Positions 25,280-37,403 of a DNA stretch of 64,000 nucleotides are shown piece by piece. The notes below the pieces were generated by a model. That model searched no databases. It saw only the letters and a program-made list of their open reading frames with translations, and had not been told where the DNA came from. Origin of the DNA: Alisma plantago-aquatica (lineage: Eukaryota; Streptophyta; Magnoliopsida; Alismatales; Alismataceae). Numbering within the stretch: the stretch's first letter is position 1; every line of letters begins with the position of its first letter. The translations under genes and the position numbers were made by a program. Location: assembly GCA_963693085.1 (NCBI GenBank), contig OY856413.1, forward strand, positions 540,816,879 through 540,880,878, in the 5' to 3' direction.

Positions 25280-26238
25280 TGTAACCAACCAAAACTTAGA
25301 TCTTACCCTATTCTATGATCATAAATCTAGTAAGATTTGGTTTCATAGATTTGACCAAACAAGGATAAAACATTAAGACATTTACATATTAATGTAAATA
25401 TATGCTACCATGAAAGTTAATTCATGAAATATATTACATACATTTCCTTTGCTAATTAATACTCACATAATGGAGGAAAATATGATTAATACATGTGTTA
25501 AAGTGACAATTGGAATTTTCATGTGCAATCGTATAAATTAAAGTGGAACAAATAAATTAAATATGTTAATTGAGTAAAAGGTGAATTTTCATGCATATAT
25601 ATAAAACCCTTTTTGTAACAAGGTGGCATTAATAAGTAAGTGTTGATATAATGTTTTGGTATATACAATGATAATGTGTCAATAATTCTTGATGGTTCCA
25701 TAACTCATGAAAAGAAATCTCAAAATAAAAATATAATAGTGAAAATGTGCTCCTTGTGTGCTTATTGCCTTGAGAACCTAGTTTCACATTTTTGCATAAT
25801 AATAACTAATTTAATTCCTATTTAGAAAAAAAATTAGGATAAAATCCAAAAGTGTTAAATAAGTTAGTAGATGTCTCCAAATGTGAAATTAAACCCTAGA
25901 TTCGAAATATACTTACTAAAATAAGCCCAAGTGTGAATTTTCATTCTATTTTGATAAAGTTGCCTATCCTAGTGTAGTTTAGGAGAGATAATTTACTTTA
26001 ATCCAAAAATATTAAATAACATGCTAAATAAATCCAAAAGGGAAAATTTATTATAGAATCATGTTCCTCATGTTTAGGTGTGACAAACTCAATTTTCAAT
26101 GTTTTATAATTTCATATATCATCATTTGAGAAAAAAAATTATGTCTAATTGGGCATGCTTGAATGTATGTTTGGATAGATGAGTTTATTTTCAAAAATAG
26201 GTAGGGAGTGGATCTCCTTATGGTTCCCACTCCTTACA
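25280..26238 (+). repeat. 5' LTR of element T
   Basis: 959 bp, TG...CA. The partner at 27240-28158 is about 40 bp shorter, mainly through a deletion near 27855. Confidence 0.85.
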
Positions 26239-27239
26239 AGATGGTATCACAGCCACAGTGGTCAGATTTATGACTATTTCAATTTTTCTCCCAAATTAGA
26301 ACCCTTGCCCTACATAGTTATTTCCTGAGTGAGATGCTTACCCTAGAATTGGTCTATGCTATTTAGGAGATGATGAAAGGATCTATTTTTAATTATATGA
26401 GGTACACATAAAAATCATGGTTAGTAAACCTAAATGTGTTAAGGATTTAAGTGCCCTTACCTTATAAGGTAGGTTGGTAATGATATATATCTTTGGATTT
26501 TAAGATCTAACTTTAGGATGGAGATATGTTATGAGAATCAAGAAATAGTTGGTAAGGAGATCGCCTATGGATAAAATTGTGACTTGGTTATCATATTGAT
26601 TTTGAGCTGATATTATTTTATGAGACCAAAATTCTCGAAGAAAAACTTATTTTCCATTATACTACTATATGTATGAAAACTTTCTTTGATTTTGTTGATG
26701 CTTTATTGAACTAAGTCGCAATAAAAGTTTGTATGAAGTATAGCAGGGGAAACCCTAAAATTAGTTATAATAGAAATCTCAACCCTTGTTTTGACTGTGA
26801 AGTGGTGACTTGGGATATGTGACATAATATGAAGGTTTACTTGACCTACCCTTCTGTACAATATGACCTTTAGGTGGATGTAGTGAATCTTTGGGTTGTT
26901 AGTTAGAAACACAAGGAACTAAAGCTCAACCCTAGTTTGTTATGACCTGTTAGTTGAATACATGTTTTATGAACGACATAGACCCCTAAAACGTTCACAA
27001 CTATAAGATACACAATTAACCCATAGTCTCCTAGTTAAATTTTAATGATATGTTTTTTGTTTTGTGTAATATCTTTAAGATGAAAGTGATGAAGTACATG
27101 AGTTATGGAAAGACTTTCTTTGAATCTATAGTTTTGTTTGACTTATTAGATAAAACCTTTTATAGGTGTAGAGTACAGGGATCGGTTATGTTGGAACGAT
27201 TAGATTTTGAGGATGAAATCATTTAAAGGGGTGGAGTGT
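26239..27239 (+). other. Internal region of element T
   Basis: Primer site at its start, purine tract at its end, stops in all frames between. No recognisable gag or pol domain. Confidence 0.75.
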
Positions 27240-28158
27240 TGTAATGAACCAGAACTTAGATTTTTATCTTATTCTATGATTAGAAATCTAGTAAGATTTG
27301 GTTTCATAGATTTGACGAAACAAGGATAGAACTTAAAGAAATTTACATAATAATTTGAATATGTGCTAACATGAAAGTTAATTCATGAAATATATTACAT
27401 ACATTTCCTTTGCAAACTAATACTTACGTAATGGAGAAAAATATGATTAATACATGTGTTAAAGTGCCAATCGGATTTTTCAAGTGCAGTCATATAAACT
27501 ATAGTGGAACAAATATATTAAATATGTTAATTGAGTAAAAGATGAATTTTCATGCATATATATGAAACCCTTTTTGTAACAAGCTGACATTAATAAGTAA
27601 ATATTGATATGATGTTTTGATATATAAAATAATAGTGTCAAAATTCATAATTGTTCCATAACTCATAAAAAGAAATCTCAAAATGAAAATATAATAGTGA
27701 AAACACGTTCCTTGGGTGCCTATTGCCTTGAGAACCAAGTTTCACATTATGTGCATAATAATAACTAATTTTATTCCTTTTTTGAAAAGGAAATTGGATA
27801 AAATCCAAAAGTGTTAAATAAATAGTAAAAGTATCCAAAATTGAAATTAAACCCTGGGAATTTTCATTTTATTTTGATAAACTTACCTATCCTAGTGTAG
27901 TTTAGGAGAGAGAATGTACTTTAATCCCAAAATATTAACTAATATGTGAAATAAATCCAAAAGCAAAAATTAATTATAAAATCGTGATCTTCATGTTTAG
28001 GAGGACAGACTTGATTTTCAATGTTCTATAATTTCATATATCATCATTTGAGAAAAACATTATGTCTAATCGAGCATGCTTGCAAGTATGTTTGGATAGA
28101 TGAGTTTATCTCAAAAGTAAGTAGGGAGTGGATCCCCTTTCGGGTCCCACTCCTTACA
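27240..28158 (+). repeat. 3' LTR of element T
   Basis: Starts TGTAATGAACCAG and ends CCTTACA, directly followed by the CACAT copy of the target duplication. Confidence 0.85.
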
Positions 28159-29439
28159 CACATGGGAAAAGTTGGAATTACACCGCTTTTCTTTGGTTTC
28201 CAACCACACAAGGTTTTCTTACCCAAATTATAAGTTTTCCATGTCACGACACCAAGCTTCAACACATGGTGCAAGGGTAAGTTGGTCCTTTTGTTATGTA
28301 CTATTTTTTGTTTTAATACAAACATTTTTTAGATTTGTGATTAGTGAGGATCTTTGAAAATGCACTTAATTCATTTAATGTAAAAAAACCCCCATAAATA
28401 CTCATTAAAAATATTAGAATACAAGCAAAAATCCTAGAGTGGTTTTGAAGCCTGTATAGACTTTGAGTTTCTTTGATTTAGTGAAGAACCATGAAACCCT
28501 GGAAACTAAAGTGAATGTAAATTATTAATGCATGTTAATAGAATATAACATTGATTTCTCTACATGCACTACAAGTGATTTGTGCACTTTGAACATAATT
28601 ATTGGATGCTTGTATGTTATTATGTACAATATAAGTGAAACTATATGAACATATTTATTAATATTTCAATTTCATATGATAATAAATATTATACAATCAA
28701 CAATGAAATTATATGTCCTTTTTCTTTTTAAGATTTATAGAGTCCGTTTTCATGCATATAAAGAATAAATTAAAGAAAAAGATCTAAGAGAAAGATGTAA
28801 GAGTTTTCATAATTAAAATAAAGATAAAGAAAATAGCTTATATAATATCTTAACTAAGAGGGATCTCGAGGAAAATTAAGAGGAGTGTTGGTGAAAAGAG
28901 AAAAGGTACTTTTTTGCAACCCAAGAGGTACTTTCACTGAAATAGAAGAGGCACTTTGACACAACCCTAAGGATTCGTAAATATGTTGAGATAAAAGACA
29001 ATGATTTAAAAGTAACTTGTGTTTCATGTTTGTAAACTTATCTTCAGTTTACATGTTCTTCTTATGCTATAATATGTTCCATTCTACTTACAAAATGTTT
29101 TATGCATGGCTGTAGAAGCGACTCCCATAAAACAAGGATCAAGAATAGAGTCATCTGATGTCCAAGGATTAGCTTAAGGACTTCAGAAGACAGGACCTAG
29201 TGGGGTGCAACTAGTCCTGGATTAGTTTTCTATATTGGTTTATGAGAAACATGTTTAGTTTAATTAATATGTGAGTGGTGTAATGAACTTAATGAGAAAT
29301 TGTTATGTTATCCTATGATGGATTAATTGAATTATATTTTTATGTAATGAGTAACATGATTATGACATCCCTCTCAAAAGTGAGTGAAAATTTATGAATC
29401 CTCTCAATGATATGTATGTTTTCTAAAGTGGATGTTACA

Positions 29440-29577
29440 GTGATTTGTTGAAATGTTAATCCCATATTGTATGTAAGTGAGAAAGAAGTGAGTGGTTGAG
29501 GCTGGAAGTGGTCTACAGGGCTACATGTCACTCCAGAAACTCTACTAGAGCCTTGCATAGTAGGCCTAATTGTTACA
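29440..29577 (+). repeat. Cassandra LTR 2, right piece
   Basis: Resumes with GTGAT, continuing the 5S-like GGTGAC context, and ends TTGTTACA followed by the ATCAT target duplication. Confidence 0.75.
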
Positions 29578-30100
29578 ATCATGTATTGTTATTTTTTATA
29601 TTCACCAACAATGTTAGAATGTTGTTAATTATATAAATTTAATCTCATAAGTGATTACATCTTCATCATGGGTGGAGGCAACGGATATTGGATTTCCATC
29701 AAACAAACACACATTTCTCATTCAACTAGGAAATTTGAATTTACATGTGTTAGAAAAGGTGTGTATAAAAGTTGCATGACTGAGACATTTTCAATTTGGA
29801 CTACGCTTATGGGGTACTCTTCTCAACTAGTGTTTATATTTGTTATAACAATTATACGATAGAAAGAGATATAAACAAATTTCGTATTGGGAACAATAGA
29901 CCTATTTGTCTACATTATAATATTGTTAGGAAGCTTATATGAAGCAATATCTTCATAGGATTGTGGCTAATTAGGAACATGGGTGATCATATAACAAATT
30001 TTTGAAGCTAGGGACTAGCGAGCAACACATCAAGGCAAATAGGATGGTGCTTGCATAAGGAATTTGAAGTGATACACACCCAACCTTGTGAAAGGTGATC
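29578..30100 (+). pseudogene. Copia RNase H remnant of element U
   Basis: Removes the RNA strand during reverse transcription. It directly continues the polymerase text broken at 22917. Family blocks in order: MGGGNGYWISIKQTHISHSTRKFEF at 29668-29740 (usual form GGGA(I/V)SWKS-KQT..A-STMESEF), a first-position equivalent of CDN near 29845, a degraded KSRHI-LRHN block near 29900, and SKDN-ADPLTK reduced to RNMGDHITN near 29975. The end, HTQPCER near 30078, matches the conserved tail of many Copia elements. One 64-codon open stretch survives (29668-29862); otherwise frameshifted. Confidence 0.75.
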
Positions 30101-30660
30101 CTAGAAAATATTTCCAATCAAAAAATAATTTGTTGAATGACTCAATACATTCTAAATAGTTTGTGGCTCAATCTTATAATATAAATGATATATTACATTT
30201 ACTAGTTTATTAGATATTTATTTAATTTTATTTCATTGTCCCAATGGTAATCTATTTAGTTGTAATATATACCTGATTAAATTCCAACTATATGGTTGTG
30301 GGGTGGAACCGCTCATGTTGAGATTTGAACATGTCTCTAAGGTATTCAAGGATATTCCTAGTAGGTACATGAACTAAACATGTGAACCTGTATGAATGGC
30401 TATTGGTTCTCAAAATGTCAGGTGAGTACTAAGTTTCTAATTTTATAATAATTTCATCAATCATGTATAGGTTATCATATGAATCGATGTTTTGATCCAA
30501 GAACTTGATTCCCTAAAATTGAGGAGTGACATTTGCATAAGTGCTTCCTACATGATGTTTAAATAGCAAGGTATTGTTGTATTCAAAGTAGTATTTCCAA
30601 AGTCTATAGAAAAGTTTAGTCCCATGTGAGAATTAATCTTCTTCTTTTATATGGATCCTT
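30101..30660 (+). other. 3' untranslated part of element U
   Basis: Non-coding. Phrases such as GTGAACCTGTATGAATGGC near 30388 resemble Copia 3' leaders. No U-type LTR start is found before element Y begins at 30661. Confidence 0.45.
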
Positions 30661-31734
30661 TGTTGGTATGTTTTCCCAGAGAGCCAATCATATGCTGATT
30701 GTAACGTCATATATTGTAAATGGTTTGATTAATAATAAATGCAATCTTGCAATTTATTCTATTTTATTCAGTTATGAGATAATTATGTAACATAATGAAT
30801 GTTTAAAGAATGAGATTACCTAATGATGTATGTATTCGGGTTGGGAACCTAAACATTGAGATCATATAGATGTCAAGATTATACACATTCTTGTTATGTC
30901 CCTAGTCAGATGATATTGTGGAAGGCAAATAGACAACAATAACACATATGACTAGAGTGCATGTTGGTTGATGACAAAATCTCATTAGTCATGATATGTG
31001 ATATCAAACTAAACACATAGACACCTGTTAGAGAACAATGTATCAGACAGACCCACCTTGAGAGTGACACGTGGAAACCATGATTGGTAGTAAGAGTCAT
31101 CTCTCATAGTGATGGTGGTGATTGTGGTTCTTAGACCTGAAATCACTACATTCATCACATGTCATTCAACGTACCTTGACATCATCCACTGTGACCTTGA
31201 ATAAGGGTTTATAGAAAGGTGATGCTCGGTTGAATTGTGACACATGTAATGTTTGTGAGTGATGTAGATGGGATTTTTCCGTCCTACAGGAGTTTGATAT
31301 AATGGCCACTTGAGAGACTGAGAAATGCATGACCATGCTAGTGTCAGTCAATATGTGATATTGAACTTACATATATTTCAAACAGTCTTCTCTAGTTCAA
31401 GGAACATAAAAAGATCATGACGATTCCATGCCTCTGGTTCAATGTGGATATTAGAGATAGAGGAACTATGCAATCATTGTAACACTAATCAGAGGTTGTA
31501 GGTTGAAGTTGGTCTCCAACTTTCCAATTACTTAGGTACAAATGATGTATTTCTAGATACCACTCATTGCTTGTGATGTCATCAAACAATTATAAACATT
31601 CACTACCAATGCTTGGAACATACATCACCACATGCATTGGATACACTTGGAATAGGAGTTTATGAATGTAATTTCAACTTGATTACTAAGTTGTTAGGTA
31701 TTCAATTTAAACAATAATAGTTGAAAGTTGACTG

Positions 31735-32070
31735 ATTAGACTTGAACTGACTGGTTCATGTGTTGAACTAATTTATTCAAGTGTTAGGTCAATTGAACCA
31801 ACATTGGCAATCAGATCCATGAGACAACCAGTTCAACAAGTAAACCGATTGGCCCAGATGTTTGAACCAACCATTTCAGGTTGTGAACTAACGCTTAGTT
31901 GATCAATTCGATTGGATCAAGGATTGATGTTGACATCATGTTATGCATTATTCAAATATTAAATGCTAGTAAAATTGTGATTGGGAAATATAGTGAAATG
32001 ATCAGTTCAAGGGTTGAGCTGATCGGATCACATCTCAATCAACCGGTTCAATAGTGAATCGATCGGTTCG
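31735..32070. repeat. Field of GGTTC/GAACC palindromes upstream of Y promoter
   Basis: Many short inverted pairs built on GAACC and GGTTC, such as TGAACTGACTGGTTCA (31743-31758), AACCGGTT (32041-32048) and GAATCGATCGGTTC (from 32055). The matching field in X (13090-13430) contains the perfect pair TGAACCA-AC-TGGTTCA (13093-13108). Confidence 0.7.
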
Positions 32071-32081
32071 ACATTTGTAGG

Positions 32082-32470
32082 TTTCAAAAGATTCATCAAA
32101 TTCTATCTCATTGAATCCCAGATGAATTGGAAGCCCTAATCCAGAACCTCCTATAAATAGAGGGGTATTGAGGGCCTTCCATATACACAATAATAAGCTC
32201 TAATAATTGTTGTTTTCTCACAATTGTGGAAATGTGGGAACCCAAGCAAGTTGTATCCATCATTCGATACAATGTTCGTAAGTTCCAGATAATACATGAA
32301 ATTTTGTCTCTTTGGATCCCAAATGAACTAGAAGCTATGATTCAGACCCTCTTACAAATAGTAGGGTATTGGGGTCCTTCTCGAGACACAACAATAAGCT
32401 ATAACAACTATTGTCTGCTCTCAATTGTGGTAACGCGAGACCTGGAGAAAATTCTACCCATCGAAGGGAG
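32082..32470 (+). promoter_or_regulatory. Tandemly duplicated core promoter of Y LTR
   Basis: Unit 1 (about 32082-32277) contains the TATA box CTATAAATAG at 32151-32160. Unit 2 (about 32278-32470) repeats the same order of blocks but with CTTACAAATAG at 32351, a weakened TATA. Element X has one unit only. Confidence 0.75.
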
Positions 32471-32632
32471 GAACAACAAATCATAGACAATTGGGAGAGT
32501 AAGTCGACACTAGCACACTAACTAGGAGAGATAACTCTTTCCTATCTGTTCATCTAGAATGATAGGATTTCTTGATGGTTCGTGTGGACAACTATAGTGG
32601 GGAGTTGGTCATTACCACCCACTAGGAGATGT

Positions 32633-35600
32633 TGTGACAGAGTGAGTTTATACATACATATTATTTAGTTCCTCTCTCTTACAATTTTAATTGTTCCAAT
32701 TATGTCCTCAACCATATCTCTTACTAATTTGATTAAATGGATTATCAATTTCACTTAAGACCATACATAATGGTACATAAAGTCAATAATATAAGTAATA
32801 TGACATTTAGTCAATTGACCTAGTCAATAACTAAAATTTGACTCCAATCTTGCACCATAGCTACATCATAGCATTATAAAGCTATGCCTAAAATCTCATT
32901 AAAATTGGACGTACCAATCATGAGTTATTCACAATTGAATTTTAGGTCTTTTAAGTTATGTCTTAATACCTATGACCTAAGTTTCCTTTTCTATTTGATC
33001 TTAATATGTCACGCAGCCTTGCTGCTGGTTTGGGCACGGCTCATTTAAAAGGAGGGGTAATCCCCACCATCAGATCGGACGATCATAGAACTCGCAAGAT
33101 CTGACGACTGCCAAGTCGTCTCCAACCTCCGAAAGACTCGGTCCCCGCCAGGTAGCTGAACCTGCGACTCCTCCAACGGCCCTCGCACCCAGCCCTTACT
33201 TCTTCACCTCGAGATTTTTGGAGGACAGTTCCCTCTCACCCGGACGAGCCCAACGATCCATACCACGTCATCCATGTCCCCGGGATCAGGGAGAACAACC
33301 TCCCGAGTCCTCGCACCTCTTAGTGGCGGCGGCAGCCAAATTTAGGGCTCCCCTTTCTAGCACCCCCACGCCTATTTAAGGAGCCCAGTAGCTCCGCCAC
33401 CTCCCTTTTAGTCACACAAACTCCTCAATTGCAACAGAGATCGCCCCTCACTCCCCAACCTCAAGCACCACACAGCTAGCCTGACTTCGACTTCTCCCTC
33501 CCTTCAGTGGTTCTCTCCACTCAATCGAACGCAACCGCACCACCTAGGGATCTCGGAGAGACGACCTACACCTTCGGTTGGAGCCGCGAAGGTCCAAAAG
33601 CCTGGTTCGACTAGCCGTCGCAGCCGAGCTCCAAAGCTCCACCGCCGGCGAGGTTGGAGCCATCTCAGAACCGCGGCAATATCACAACAACATCAGTAGA
33701 CCACCATGAAGCTTTTGACTCCCTCAATCCAACCCGAGGGCAGGTAATTCTCAATTTCCCTCGTTGACCCTTTGTTAGCCTGTTTGATCAGAAAATGACG
33801 CCGAGACCCCCTTTTCCGATGAGCTCGACTTCCCCACAACTGTCATGAGTCTGCGAACTCAGCCTAATAATCGGCGTAGCCCAGCTCACCCTAGGAACCA
33901 CATCCAACATCTGATCGATCCAGCTCTTCCCCGTTGCCTCGCTGCAGCCATGGCGCGAGCAACAATCAAAGGGGTGACCTTCCCCTTTTACCCATGCCCG
34001 GTCACGATGCACAGGTGACCCTCAGGGGCACTCCTGACCTTTCACCTATAGCCTGACCATCTTGAACGAGCACTTGCTCGCGGGTCAGTGAGAGGGTCCA
34101 GTTGGTCGGATCCCTCACATGATCCGCGAGGTAGAGCTCGCAAGTATTTTTTTTATTTATTTTGTTTAATTTCTTTAAAATTTCCTGATTGGTCAGAGCT
34201 TATGAAAACCCTAGAAAATGGTAGGATTATCAGAAAATATCGAATAAATATACCATTCTCATCAGAAAAATCTAATCTATTTAAATAAAATCATTCCAGA
34301 ACCTAGATCTGATTCCTTCTCTAAAAATATGGCCTACATACCTAATGACCCCTTAATATTTATATATTGTGTAATAATGGTTACTACTAATTTCCAATTT
34401 TCCTTGGGAACAGATTAAACCCTATTTAGTGTTCCAATCATCATGGTACTAGAAATCCTATCTAAGAAAGATAATTGATTCAATAATTGAGAAGAACCCT
34501 AATTTCTAGTTTTTCTTACCTTATCATGAATACTATGCACAATTTATGAAAACCCCTAATAAATAAATGTCCTTAAGTAACCTGGACGACCCTAATCTCA
34601 GACCCCAACTCTGAAACATATGTATCCTAAAGTGACATCCCAAATAACCTAAACCCTAATTATAATAGTAATTAATGTTGATTGATGTGAAACCATGGTG
34701 ACCTTAGGGTTTTACTATATTTCAGGGTGATCTACTATCTTTCTCCTAACTTAGGACTGGTGGAATTCAGATATGAGAATTAAAGGTATGTGGATATAAT
34801 TATATGACTAGTTTTGTTGGATGTTAAGTATATGTAATTGTTTGCATGAAATTGATATACATTGATGGATGTGGAAATATGATTAATTGATTATTTACCG
34901 CCTTGAACATGAAAGAACATAATTGAATATAAGTGAAATGTAGTTACTAGTGGTGCTCATTAATCTCCCTATTAGAGAGGGAAAGCATTAATGTTGACTA
35001 GCACCTCCCTAATGGTACAAGGTACACAGGGAGATCCCTAATGGTACAAGGTACGCAGGGATAGGGCCCAATATTTATGTTTGTGCTAAGTCCACCATAG
35101 TAATGCATATTCATTCTAAATAAGGATAATAACTTGGGATTTCCTATTTTTCTGCCTCTAAATAATGTTTTCATTCTTTTTCTCTAATTTTGAGTATTTT
35201 ATATACCAGCATAGTATAGCTTTTAATTCCACGTACCAACTTTGTTGATGTTTTTGTTTCTCGTATTTTCTAGGTACAAGGAACAATTGATAATAGATGA
35301 AGCACTCTAAAGTACCTGAAGCCACTAAATAAAGATCATGGAGGATATGAGATAGATTTCCACTTCTTATCATATTCATTTCAGTTAGACAATTTTTATT
35401 CTTCTAGATGATATAATAGGATGTTATAGATCCTATGTAATAAACGTATTTTCTTTCCATAGACTTAACCTTCTTCCTTTTCACTTATTAGCATGTATGA
35501 CTTTATCTTTGATCAATGAATGAAATGTTGTGTGTCTATCATTTGATGATGTGAATATGATCTTGGCTTATCTCTGATTTTAGTTGACTATCTTGATTTC

Positions 35601-35691
35601 TTATATTTTCCCTTTTGACATTCATAGATATGAGTGCACGCATATCTGTGCATGTCACTAAGGAACGTATATGGAAATTGGGGTCGTCACA
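32633..35691 (+). repeat. 5' LTR of W (3059 bp)
   Basis: A TATA-like TATTTAA at 33373-33379 follows a GC-rich, CpG-containing region from about 33000. A 29 bp tandem repeat (CCCTAATGGTACAAGGTAC) occurs at 35007 and 35036. Short GC-rich ORFs are shared with the 3' LTR and are not genes. Confidence 0.95.
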
Positions 35692-36232
35692 GTTGGTATC
35701 AGAGCCATTGTTCACACATCATAGTCACATGACTTTCATTCACCCTATTATGAGTCTAGGGTAGTTATTGAGTTAGGGATGTGAAGGGTTGAGGTGACTA
35801 GGATAGCATCTGCCTAAGGTCTGGCTAAAGTCTCCGAGCCACTTTGCTTGTCAATCACGAGGCTACCTATAAGGCAGTGTGAGTCTACCTTACCGATATC
35901 CTAAATGTCCCTTACTTCTTGGGCATACCTTATATTAGGATCCTTCTCATCTATAGAAATTCCCTCTCATCTTTTCTATAGGAATATTTTCCCTCTTATC
36001 TCAAATTTTTGAAAATTGTTCTTCCCTGCATCTTTATGATATAAGATTAGGAAAGAGTCTCTCTATTTAGAAAGCCTTAAGGACCGAACAATAAGGACTT
36101 TTAAGGTATCCTCCATAAATTGTAACATCAAGAACGTTAATAAATGATATAAGAGAATAATGAAATGACATAATGATAATGACAAATATAATTGTTGAGT
36201 AATAAATCTAATATATCCCAATTAATTTCAGG
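35692..36232 (+). other. W primer-binding site and leader
   Basis: TGGTATCAGAGCCA at 35694-35707 pairs with the 3' end of initiator tRNA-Met. The leader ends AATTTCAG just before the gag ATG at 36233, which also looks like a 3' splice site. Confidence 0.85.
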
Positions 36233-37324
36233 ATGCCTCCTAAGACACGCAGCTCAGGGGAATCGTCCTCTAAGAAATGAAAAGAGCCTGAAACCTCTGA
36301 AGTACCTGATCCCGATGCTGCGGCCAAGGAAAGGTGGGAGGAACAGAAGAAAATCCTTCTAGATTTTATGGAAACCCTTGCCACAAAAGGGACCCCCGAA
36401 TCTAGCTCATCTAGGAAGAAAGAAGTGACAGTGATAGATTTTATTAAACTAAACCTTGATTCCTTTTGGGGAGAGGATCAACCTGAGGTCATGGACAAGG
36501 TTGAAGCCTGGATTTTGTCCATAGAGAATGGTTTTCATACCCTAGAAGTACCCAATGAGAAGAAGGTCAAGTTCGCCACCCATATGCTTAAGGGAGGGGC
36601 AAAAATCTGGTGGGAGAACTATGGCGGGAATAGGGGTGAGGAAATAGACGACATGGAGTGTGAAGCCTTCAAAAACCTCTTCACAGATCATTTTATGCCC
36701 ATAGCTGAGAGGAAGAGGAAGGAGAAGATGTACATGGAGTTAAGGCAGGGTAGTCTTTCAGTAGCTGATTACACCGGGAAGTTTAAGCTTCTGGAATGTT
36801 ATGCACCCATCAGGACTGAAGACCATCTTACTTAACACTATGTTGACTGCCTTTCCGCCCACCTAAAAACCCTAGTCATAGCCTATCATCCCAGAAGCAT
36901 AGATGAAGCCCTAGATATGGCCCTCAAGCAGGAGAGAGAGCAGGGCATGCAAAAACCTTCTAGCATGGGATACTTAGGGTTAATCACAACTGAAGAGGAC
37001 AAGTCTAGAAAGTTCTATCATGGCCATAACAATAAGGGATCAAGGAAACGAGGAGGTTCAGGAAAGGGAGGATAGAAAAGCTACCAGAATCAGCCGAGGA
37101 CGAATCATCCCAAGTGCAAGACTTGTGGACGTTTCCATGGTGGAGTATGCCGCCACACCAAGCCAGTCTGCTATAACTGCAAGAAGGAGGGTCATTTTGT
37201 CGCCAAGTGCCCCACTCCCTCCATCTTTCGCAATCCTACAGGTGGTGCTCTGCAGCCTCAGGGACACCGCAATGGCAGGGTATTTGCAGTAAATGCAGAA
37301 GAGGCCAAGGAACCATCTCTGTGA
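36233..37324 (+). pseudogene. W gag
   Basis: Capsid/nucleocapsid protein that assembles the particle and binds element RNA. One frame runs from ATG 36233 to TGA 37322 (about 363 codons), broken by TGA at 36278, TAA at 36833 and TAG near 37071. The capsid (retrotrans_gag) core is visible at about codons 60-190: AWILSIENGF, KVKFATHMLKGGAKIWWENY, FTDHFMPIAERKRKEKMYMELRQG. Near the end are KCKTCGRFHGGVC and a perfect CCHC zinc knuckle CYNCKKEGHFVAKC at about 37168-37210. The three stops are each one transition from a sense codon (CGA, CAA, CAG). Protease follows after an intron-like gap. Confidence 0.9.
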
Positions 37325-37326
37325 AG

Positions 37327-37403
37327 GTAACCTAATTTCTTTATAATTCAATATCTTTTTTTTTCAAGCCTGCAAGTATTCATAATTTGATTACCTTATG
37401 TAG
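37327..37403 (+). other. Intron-like GT...AG segment between gag and protease
   Basis: The 77 bp segment starts AG|GTAACC, has a T-rich tract and ends TTATGTAG|GC. It separates the last Gag residues from the first protease residues (GTVLLNGHPV). Removal would join them apart from a one-base frame offset. It is AT-rich and has no protein similarity. Confidence 0.4.

Larger units (their letters stand above)
25280..28158 (+). mobile_element. T: small LTR retrotransposon, non-autonomous (2.9 kb)
   Basis: Direct repeats 25280-26238 and 27240-28158 both start TGTAA(C/T)(C/G)AACCA and end CTCCTTACA. A primer site TGGTATCACAGCCA lies at 26242-26255. A purine tract (AAAGGGGTGGAGTG) precedes the right LTR. 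The target duplication is CGCAT (25275-25279) and CACAT (28159-28163), one CpG-type transition apart. The 1.0 kb interior has no intact ORF; only a trace of a polyprotein end (FEDEII then stop, near 27210) suggests descent from a Gypsy-like element by internal deletion. Confidence 0.85.
23569..29439 (+). mobile_element. S2: solo-LTR-like insertion (about 3 kb without T)
   Basis: Begins TGTAACAACC and ends GATGTTACA. The flanking 5-mers are GTTAC (23564-23568) and GTGAT (29440-29444). Each differs by one base from the 5S rRNA-derived GTGAC expected at that spot, so they can be read as a decayed target duplication. There are no internal direct repeats apart from element T. A C/T-rich, GC-richer segment at 24380-25140 looks like the transcribed part of a long Gypsy LTR. 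Short ORFs in it (for example 24692-24922) have no family resemblance. Confidence 0.65.
22918..29577 (+). mobile_element. Cassandra-type TRIM element with 5S-rRNA-derived LTRs, interrupted
   Basis: LTR 1 is about 22918-23164. A primer site TGGTATCAAAC follows at 23167, then a short non-coding interior with a purine tract (AAATGGGAGA) before LTR 2 at 23412. LTR 2 is split by S2 and resumes at 29440-29577, ending TTGTTACA. The target duplication is perfect: ATCAT at 22913-22917 and 29578-29582. Without S2 the element is about 0.78 kb, the usual Cassandra size. Both LTRs contain a 5S rRNA-like block, the hallmark of this family, and there is no coding capacity. Confidence 0.88.
16719..30660 (+). 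mobile_element. Ty1/Copia element U, decayed and host to several insertions
   Basis: In order on the plus strand: 5' LTR (16719-17620), primer site, gag remnant with zinc knuckle, integrase (right arm of the inverted repeat), reverse transcriptase (to 22917), then RNase H (from 29578) and 3' untranslated sequence. The break between 22917 and 29578 is exactly the Cassandra element with its ATCAT target duplication, and the translated text runs on across it (TDH then VLLFF). No 3' LTR is seen before element Y begins at 30661, so it probably lies beyond Y, outside the window. The remaining Copia sequence is full of stops and frameshifts. Confidence 0.8.

Noticed and set aside
29432..29444. S2 target duplication as exact 5-mers
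   Set aside because: GTTAC and GTGAT are not identical; I keep S2 only because both derive from the 5S-type GTGAC and the LTR ends are canonical.
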